Below are positions 57,771 to 64,000 of a stretch of DNA of 64,000 bases, in pieces. Each line of letters starts with the position of its first letter. Position 1 is the first letter of the stretch. The position numbers and the translations under genes are program-made. This DNA is from Ganoderma boninense (lineage: Eukaryota; Basidiomycota; Agaricomycetes; Polyporales; Polyporaceae). The DNA is taken from NCBI GenBank assembly GCA_002900995.3, contig CM035309.1:4036389-4100388 (forward strand), in the 5' to 3' direction. The notes beneath the pieces were generated by a model. It saw nothing but the letters and a program-made list of their open reading frames with translations. It searched no databases and was not told the DNA's origin.

Positions 57771-58271
57771 TTTCAGGTTAGGGCAGGGTTATGGTCAGTT
57801 GTAATATGAATTGTGCGTGAACGCAGGAAGAAGTATCAACGGAGAAATATTGTATGCCTGTACATCAAATCATTCTGTTGTCTTCGTCTTCAGCCTATGC
57901 TCAATCGATTACACACAACAACTATGGTGCGCTTTACCAGAGTACCTGCTAACCAGCAACAAGCCCCAACAGTCCATGAAAACAACACATATGCGGGTTT
58001 GCATGGCCACGGCAAACCCGCAAGCAATCGACTGTGGTGCGTGAATGCAGAGACATGGCTAAAACGCAGATCATTTGACTCGTCGAGTTCACAAACAACT
58101 ATATGACCAATATGTACCAAAACAAATAGGATTCCAACCACAACGCACACGCTACAGGTGTGATGCAGAGAAGCTACTGTAAACAACACCCGGTACACAA
58201 CAACTTGGATTGCGATGCACGACCCAAATCTTGTGTCCCTCTCAACGGAATGTCGACAAATCTGGAACAGA
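57771..58271. other. Intergenic, nothing recognised
   Basis: AT-richer than the rest of the window. A 205-codon frame on - is out of frame with the neighbouring gene model and has no domain. Confidence 0.4.
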
Positions 58272-58871
58272 TCAGTAGGAGAAAGTGCACACGATGAGAA
58301 TGACATACGACTGCAACGCGATATCCTCCGCTGCTCGAGACTCTTGACGAGGAATTGATGCAGCTCTCGAATAGGATGGTGCCGGCCGCAGGATGAGCGG
58401 TACTTGCATGAGCTGTGAGGGAGGAGGAGGAACAATAACGCGCTCAATGCGAACAACGCGGGTTGGAGACGGCGGGGGGATAACCATGTTGATGGACTCG
58501 GAGACACTAGGAGGGGGGAAGAGAGCCTGGGAAGGAATCGCTGGGCGGGGTGGAAGCTAGCGTGTACAAGTCAGAGCAAGAACAAGACCAAACGATGTGA
58601 CGCACAATGTACTTACACTTTGAGCCGTCAACGTTCGGACTCCGTGCGTAACATGGAGGATTGGAGGGGGCGGAAGCTTCCAAGAAATACTTTGAGGGCT
58701 GGACGGCGACATCAAGGGATCCTTGTTGGGCAAGATACAGGAACACGGTCGTAGCGTGTTGGACAGTGTCGGTAGAATCGTACAGTTGTCAAGTGGTGGA
58801 GTGGATGAGGTAGTTCCGCCGGACGCAGCAGGAGCAGCATCTGACATGTCACAGGTGGGCACGGAGGACAT
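58272..58871 (-). CDS. Small proline/serine-rich hypothetical protein
   Basis: Exons 58617-58871 and 58272-58556 joined across a 60-bp intron (GTAAGT...GCTAG) give 179 aa. I chose the ATG at 58871. An in-frame ATG lies 36 bp upstream. The protein starts MSSVPTCDMSDAAPAASGGT and is rich in Pro and Ser (LPPPPILHV, PPPSPTRVVRIERVIVPPPP), ending ALQSYVILIVCTFSY, a short hydrophobic tail. No domain recognised. Support is the clean splice that keeps a 180-codon frame open. It may be a remnant associated with the nearby transposase. Confidence 0.4.
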
Positions 58872-59822
58872 GGTGGCGAAGAGGAAAACGTGGCTGGGGT
58901 TGTCCATGAACGACCATATATGAACTCTAACCAACTGAACTAGATCAAAGGAAAATCAATCATGCGAACTGCGTGGGAGACTTACACTGTGTCTGTGACG
59001 GCATCCAGATGTACGTGGGAGTGTATAAATGCTGGCGATATATCGGTTGCAGAAGAGCTCCGCGTTGTTGTGTTGCGGCGAACCTGTCAGCAGAACGCGA
59101 TGCTGTTGCGGTGAAGGAAATCGCCTGCAATTACCTGCCAGAGTCGAACGAGACAAGGCCCTTTCATGCCGGAAGCGAGAACAATTCAGCATCTTGATAA
59201 ACACGGTGACTTTCCGCACAGCCAGCTTATATCTCATGAATGAGACGCAAGGCCAGATGTTGCGTCAACAACGGGGTGCGTTGAGATGCACTTGACTGAA
59301 TTTAAAAACACCGTTTAACAGGTCATGTTTCTCCTAGAAAACAATGTGCACAAATAAACATGCCAATGGTACGTACTAGCGGCCGGTACCACCAAGTGTC
59401 CAATGGGCGCGCGTGAGCGCAGAGCTTGAGTGGGTGCGGACGAGTCGCATCGCCATGGGTTTCTGCAGGACGGCGAAGAAATGAGACGTGTTTAGAGCGT
59501 GTTAGCAGGACAACTGCAAACACGCCGTTATTCCGTGTGGCCGTGAACATACAGGATACGCCACAGAGTGGTGACAGGAATGTTTACGACCTGCGGGTTG
59601 GCGAGGGGACGGCTAACGCGCAGGGGCCTAATGGCGCTAAAGCGCGACGGGCGAGTGGCTGTGCAAACACACCGAAAACATGCGACATATGCAAGGCAGG
59701 GCCAAGGGTTGCACCACTTCCGCGTCCACCGACAACCGCTGCCTTCTCTCCAGTCGTCCCTCATCCTTTCCGACCTTGCAAGAACAGCAATCCCACAACC
59801 TCAACGTTCCGAAACCATCAAC
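58872..59822. other. Intergenic, promoter of the gene at 59823
   Basis: No gene supported. The 110 bp before the ATG are C/T-rich with a good start context (ATCAACATGAAC). Confidence 0.4.
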
Positions 59823-61700
59823 ATGAACACAGCGTTGCGACTTGGAGCGGATAATGGTACAGACACGGCGCCGATCACGGCCGATACGAGTTTGCCAGAG
59901 GACGGATCAGGTGGTCTTCAGGTACGTCCGTTGGCATTTGACGTCCTCTCAACAATTCACAATCTACCTGTAGGACAATGTCATGGCAAACGATACTAGC
60001 GGAGCCCAGAACCACGGCATCCAACATTCCGAAGCACTCGATACTGTCAATGACGGACTTGAAGAAGAAGACGCGGAGGGCGAACCAGCCGACGACGAGA
60101 CAATGCCGGCTCCAGGGATAAAAAACAAGGTACGTGCAAAGCTCTACATCGCACGTCTGTGAATGAAGTACATAAATCCTGCAGAGTGGTGGAGACGACG
60201 ATGACGACGACGAGTTAGAGCAAGAGATGGCCGCATTCGAGAAGCAACGTCTTAAATGTACTGAGGTAAGTCACGTACTCTTTAATTCCACAGTCCTTCT
60301 TCATGAGCGCATCATGGCCCGAATAGCCCACTCCACGTACCGGCGCAGGGGTCGAGCCAAGCGCAACTGTCATCCGGCCGGCGACTACACCGTCTCAGGC
60401 TGCAGAGAAGGCCCCAGAGGGTGCACAGACCCGTGTGCCTGACCGCCCAGTCGAGACCAACGGAGCGGTAAGTTCAATGCTCAGCGCACTATGGATCGTG
60501 ATTACTTACAAGATTCAACAGACCTCGGAAGGCGAGTCGGAATCAGGGCTGTTGGAAACAAAAGGCAAAAAAGGCAAAGGACGCGCGGTACGTTGTTTGC
60601 ACAAGAACATTTCTAATACAGCGCTGAGGACTACATGTGCAGAAGGCGAAGAAGTCGAAGGTCAAAGTCAAGGAGGAAGACCTCGATCCCAGCTCTGTCA
60701 AGATCGCCACCGAGCTCCAGGCAGAAGTCGACGCTGCGTTCCTCGGCTACGTCCGCGTAAGAATCGTAAATCCGGACTCCACGGTCACCCACGTGTGGCA
60801 AACTGTCAACACCCGCCGTCTCGATCTCAAGCACAAGCGGGAGATCGCGACGAGTCTGGAAGCGCGAAAGGCGGACTGGGAGCAGCCGCTCAACGTCCTC
60901 GTTGCGGCGAGTAAAATCAACTCCCATTGCCTGTCCCAGTCTGTACAGCCCGTCGCCGAGTTGCGGCCTCTGGAATGGACATGCGCAGAGGCCGAACGTC
61001 GACTGGAGTACCTCAGCGGGAACCATAGACGCTGGGCAGCAACCGATTACAGCGTCAAACTTGACAAGAAGAGGGCGATGTTGGAAGAACAGCTTGAATT
61101 GCACCGGAAGGAACTTGCGGCTGGCGGCCAGGCTCAAATCATGGATGACGGTAGCGTAGGCAGCGATATTGCCAGGCAACTCGAGAAGCAAATTGCGCGA
61201 GTGAAGCTCGCAGCCGCAGACGCCGTCCTTTGGGTTCTCGCCGTGTACGATGAAGGCAAGTAATTAATTATTGCAATGTTGTCTACCCCAAGTTCGGTGG
61301 CTAACATCGCGTATCCACAGGGAAAGCGAAGAAGAATCCTGACGTCGTAGCGCTGCTGGCGAAAAACCACGCAAGGCCGTCAAAGGCCGAAGACTCTCAG
61401 GAGAAGGTCCAGATGCTCGCTTGGCGGTTGTTCGCTGAGATCGAACGTTGGCGGGCAGCCCACCCGGGGCAGGAAGTCCCAGTCGCTGGCACTCGAACAT
61501 TCCGCAGCGAGATTCTCACTGCCGCGATCAACGAGACGGACTTGAAGGAAGGCAGTGGGAACTTCTTGTTCACACAGGCTGACAACCTCGCGCTCATCCA
61601 GGATCTGTGGCAGATACCATATTTTCCACCATATGTTGTAGTATTGATGTATCATGTTACGACTAACACCCTAGAGCGTTTTACATCAGGTTACGGCTAA
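59823..61700 (+). CDS. Uncharacterised protein with ParB/Srx-like GNHRR motif
   Basis: Exons 59823-59921, 59974-60129, 60185-60265, 60327-60467, 60522-60587, 60643-61255 and 61321-61700 sum to 1536 nt, 511 aa. The first 180 residues are acidic and disordered (LEEEDAEGEPADDE, SGGDDDDDDELEQEM), followed by a Lys-rich patch (KGKKGKGRAKAKKSKVKVK). The folded part has NVLVAASKINSHCLSQSVQP and AERRLEYLSGNHRRWAATDY, which resembles the GxHRR box of ParB/sulfiredoxin-type domains, then a helical MLEEQLELHRKELAAGGQ. A second segment is MLAWRLFAEIERWRAAHPGQ and FRSEILTAAINETDLKEGSG. The sixth intron is GC-AG (G|GCAAGT). The last 25 residues (about 61620 on) look unrelated to coding sequence, so the end may be truncated. 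Possibly nuclear; function unknown. Confidence 0.7.
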
Positions 61701-61857
61701 AAGTGCGATGTATCAGGAACCTCTGGAGCCTCCGGGACAGCTTGTCGTCACTTGCCTTATTTAGGAGGTCCTCCTCCGGGGCCACTGATGGCACAGCATT
61801 GCTGCCTCCCAGGCTTAGATAAGCCTGTGGACCACTGTCCCAGGTGCCTGGGTGCCT
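61701..61857. other. Start of repeat-rich region
   Basis: No coding signal. It leads into the minisatellite. Confidence 0.4.
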
Positions 61858-61945
61858 CCCCCATCAATTCTGGGCTCCCTCCCATCAATTCCGGTATTTC
61901 CCCATCAATCCTGGGCTCCCCCCATCAATTCCGGGTTCTCCCATC
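61858..61945 (+). repeat. Minisatellite of about 20-nt units
   Basis: Four to five imperfect units of the form CCCATCAATTCYGGGCTCCC in direct orientation. A further isolated match (CCTCAATTCTGGGTG) is at about 62021. Confidence 0.8.
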
Positions 61946-62205
61946 ATTCTACCAACCTCCTGCCTCTCCTGTCCCAATATGGCAGTCCCTCCTTCCTCCC
62001 GGAATTGTGTTAGCTGTATCTCCCTCAATTCTGGGTGTATTGACTTTGTTCTTTTTGCATTATGTTCGTCTAATTAGCGCGCTTCTAACGCACCTAACAC
62101 GACCATACAACGAGGGTTATAACATATACTAATGGCCCCTCTATAGTCGCTCTAGGGAGGAATGTTTGGCCCATATCTCGGCCGTTTTTGCACGCATTTG
62201 CTCGC

Positions 62206-62256
62206 AAGAGGGCGCGTTTTGTTCGCGTGATCGACGCGCACAAAACGAGCCCTCTT
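62206..62256. repeat. Inverted repeat, 17-bp arms
   Basis: Arms 62206-62222 and 62240-62256 (AAGAGGGCGCGTTTTGT against ACAAAACGAGCCCTCTT) pair at 16 of 17 positions around a 17-nt loop. Confidence 0.85.
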
Positions 62257-62284
62257 GCGCCCAAATCCGTCCACCCGTTCCTCC

Positions 62285-62326
62285 GGTGCATATATCCCCT
62301 CCTCCTGGGGAACAGGTATATGCACC
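62285..62326. repeat. Inverted repeat, 10-bp perfect arms with inner stem
   Basis: GGTGCATATA (62285-62294) and TATATGCACC (62317-62326) are perfect complements. Inside, TCCCC and GGGGA can extend the stem. Confidence 0.85.
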
Positions 62327-62416
62327 TTGGGAACCACTGGACCGACTGGCTTCGTTCTTTTTGCGTTAGGGTTAGGGAGGAGCGCGAACGCGAGCGAAGC
62401 GAGCGTGAGCGCGACT

Positions 62417-62472
62417 AAGGCGAAGCAGCCGACAGGCGGTAGGGATCTTCCTACCGCAGCCTGTTTCGCCTT
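62417..62472. repeat. Two-step hairpin
   Basis: Outer arms AAGGCGAA (62417-62424) and TTCGCCTT (62465-62472). Inner arms GCGGTAGG (62436-62443) and CCTACCGC (62450-62457) around a 6-nt loop. All arms match perfectly. Confidence 0.85.
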
Positions 62473-62712
62473 TATAGAGGCTCATCAGGGCTGCCATTAG
62501 TAATTCCGTGTCTATCCCGTATCCGACACGTGAGGAGGTGACTAAACCTCCGATCGGACATGGTCATCAACAATGACGGAATCCCGACGCCGTCGTCCGT
62601 TGCCGGACGGGCGGAGTAACTGCCGAGTTGCCGAAGGCAACGAGATCAGCAGTTCTGACTACTTCGGCCCGAGTCCACATCACCTGACCATCTGGCGCCT
62701 TCGCTCGGCGGT

Positions 62713-62812
62713 NNNNNNNNNNNNNNNNNNNNNNNNNNNNNNNNNNNNNNNNNNNNNNNNNNNNNNNNNNNNNNNNNNNNNNNNNNNNNNNNNNNNNNNN
62801 NNNNNNNNNNNN
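62713..62812. other. Assembly gap (100 N)
   Basis: Exactly 100 N, the conventional size for a gap of unknown length. Sequences on the two sides may not be truly adjacent. Confidence 0.99.
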
Positions 62813-62998
62813 CTGTCTACCCCCAGGGCCATAAGATGGCCTTCGAACTCCAGGCAGACACCGGTGAGCGACGATCGATCTACCCGCGAGTAAGCCATTT
62901 TGATACACAAATATCCTGTGTATGATAGGTGCAAACAATGCGTGAGTACCTCAGCGGAGGCGTGATGCACTTGGTACTGATAAAGATGGACTATTTAG

Positions 62999-63590
62999 CT
63001 GGCTTTTCCACCGAAACACTTGTCTGCTCGTGGCCATCCAAGACAATCCGGGGAGTGCTGGGGTTGGCGCGTCAAACACGCTCACATTGAGGGCGGGCAC
63101 TGAACGCCCCAAAGCCCGTCCTGCGCTTCCACTGAATTACATGCCGTCCTATCTGGCGAAAAAGATGCAAGCCGCTGGGACTCCTGCGGGAGAGAATTTT
63201 ACCCATACCTCGTCCTTCCGTTATCCATGCATCAAATATAGCTCAGAAAAGAGCACATTGGGTAAGCAATACGTGTGGCCTGGCAATATTGCGTTTTTGA
63301 ACCTAACAAACACCTCCATGCTAGTGGTTGGGCCCATGCGTTCTCCCATTGATTTTGAAATCAAGAACGCGTACCAATGGCTTACGTCTGGGTCTGACAA
63401 AAAAGATACACTCAAGGCTCGTGCTTCATTTGCTGTTTGTGATGCAGCTGCCACGGACGTTTTTGAAGACCTACGCATGGATGGTTTGATTGGCTTCGGT
63501 CCAGAGGTGGTAGATACTACAACGAGGTCTGCAGACCCCAGGGCCACTTGCCCTCGATGGTCTGCGACCCCCCTTCCCCCCTCCTCGTGA
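62999..63590 (+). CDS. Uncharacterised protein, partial exon
   Basis: An open frame of about 195 codons, entered at about 62999 after a TATTTAG acceptor-like site; it has no ATG near its start. It reads AGTERPKARPALPLNYMPSY, LAKKMQAAGTPAGENF, GKQYVWPGNIAFLNLTNTSM, LVVGPMRSPIDFEIKNAYQW, FAVCDAAATDVFEDLRMDGL. The composition is protein-like and less GC-rich than its surroundings. No family recognised. A possible upstream exon (HKMAFELQADTG) starts just after the gap. The Pro/Arg-rich last 20 residues may be read-through into flank. Confidence 0.4.
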
Positions 63591-64000
63591 CTGATGGCCA
63601 CTGATGGTGGGCGGTCCTGACCGGCTTATCGTCGGCATCCTCTCGGCGCAGAAGCCTCTCCGGCTCGTCGACTTATCTGCCCTCTCGCCCTCCCGCCCTC
63701 CTGCCCTCCTGCCTCCCGCCTTGTTGTCGTCCGTCGCCCGACGCCAGCGCTAGATCCATAAGCCCTATCCCCCCCCCCTCTCATCGCCGTTGTCGTCGTT
63801 GCACGCATTCAGCGGAGGCCGCGTCCCTCCTTCCTCACTTGGCGCCCTTCACCCCGCCAGAAAATTCCCCTGACGTCGCATCTTTATGCGCGCCGATCGC
63901 ATGTCAGTCGGGCGCAAATGGGCGCATCATGCCTGATGCGCCCATATGACCGCCCACGACCGGCCCTTCTCCGCGCTTCATACAAGCTTGGGCGGGTTTT
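63591..64000. other. Pyrimidine-rich flank, no gene seen
   Basis: CT-rich on + to about 63860, including a C9 run at 63770. A perfect palindrome follows at 63920-63943. Confidence 0.4.
63920..63943. repeat. Perfect inverted repeat, 10-bp arms
   Basis: GGGCGCATCA and TGATGCGCCC separated by TGCC. A partial direct copy of the left arm (GGGCGCAAAT) lies 10 bp before it. Confidence 0.8.

Noticed and set aside
57890..58507. 205-codon hydrophobic frame on -
   Set aside because: It is out of frame with the spliced model at 58272-58871, and its C-terminal half covers unique AT-rich sequence with no motif.
62366..62377. TTAGGGTTAGGG, possible telomere repeat
   Set aside because: Only two units, inside the sequence and followed by unrelated DNA. 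Not evidence of a telomere.
1..64000. CRISPR array, bacterial operon or integrated virus
   Set aside because: Genes are spliced, tRNAs have Pol III terminators, and no regular spaced repeats or viral hallmark genes are visible.

Overview
The window reads as nuclear DNA of an Agaricomycete (mushroom-forming basidiomycete). It is GC-rich, and the genes are split by many short (about 50-65 nt) GT-AG introns. The recognisable families are typical of that group: TVP38/VTT proteins, BTB/POZ arrays, fungal APH-type kinases, a GH3 glycosidase, a MUB1-type MYND protein and a Plavaka-type transposase remnant. I built the gene models by hand. For each multi-exon model given without caveat, the exon lengths add up to an open frame, which is the main support for the splice sites. 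A run of 100 N at 62713-62812 is an assembly gap.

Layout. (1) 0-17 kb: the 3' end of a TVP38-like gene on +, a tandem array of four BTB genes on - (2.9-8.0 kb), tRNA-Glu(CTC), a 14-TM-type drug:H+ antiporter with one 949-bp intron, then a complete second TVP38-like gene on -. (2) 17.8-36 kb: a duplication-rich accessory island. It interleaves copies of a two-domain protein (small-GTPase-like domain fused to an APH/choline-kinase-like domain; two intact, one damaged, three relics) with one intact BTB gene and three BTB relics. A chymotrypsin-fold protease gene with a frameshift, a two-repeat secreted cysteine protein and a second identical tRNA-Glu also lie here. (3) 37-54 kb: conventional single-copy genes, namely a hexose transporter, a 14-exon GH3 beta-glucosidase, a kinesin, a MUB1/SamB-type MYND protein and mitochondrial HSP10. 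(4) 54-64 kb: relics and repeats, namely a decayed BTB-like gene, a Plavaka transposase fragment, a small proline-rich gene, a gene with a ParB-like GNHRR motif and a GC-AG intron, a minisatellite, a series of strong inverted repeats, the gap and an uncharacterised partial gene.

How the genes relate. The sugar transporter and GH3 enzyme are neighbours on the same strand and fit uptake and hydrolysis of plant-derived oligosaccharides. The BTB and GTPase-APH families look lineage-expanded and fast-evolving: copies sit in both orientations, relics of one family are fused directly to relics of the other, and key catalytic residues have been lost in some copies. The GTPase-APH fusion is the best candidate in the window for an undescribed system. 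I know of no named family with this architecture, but I could not search.
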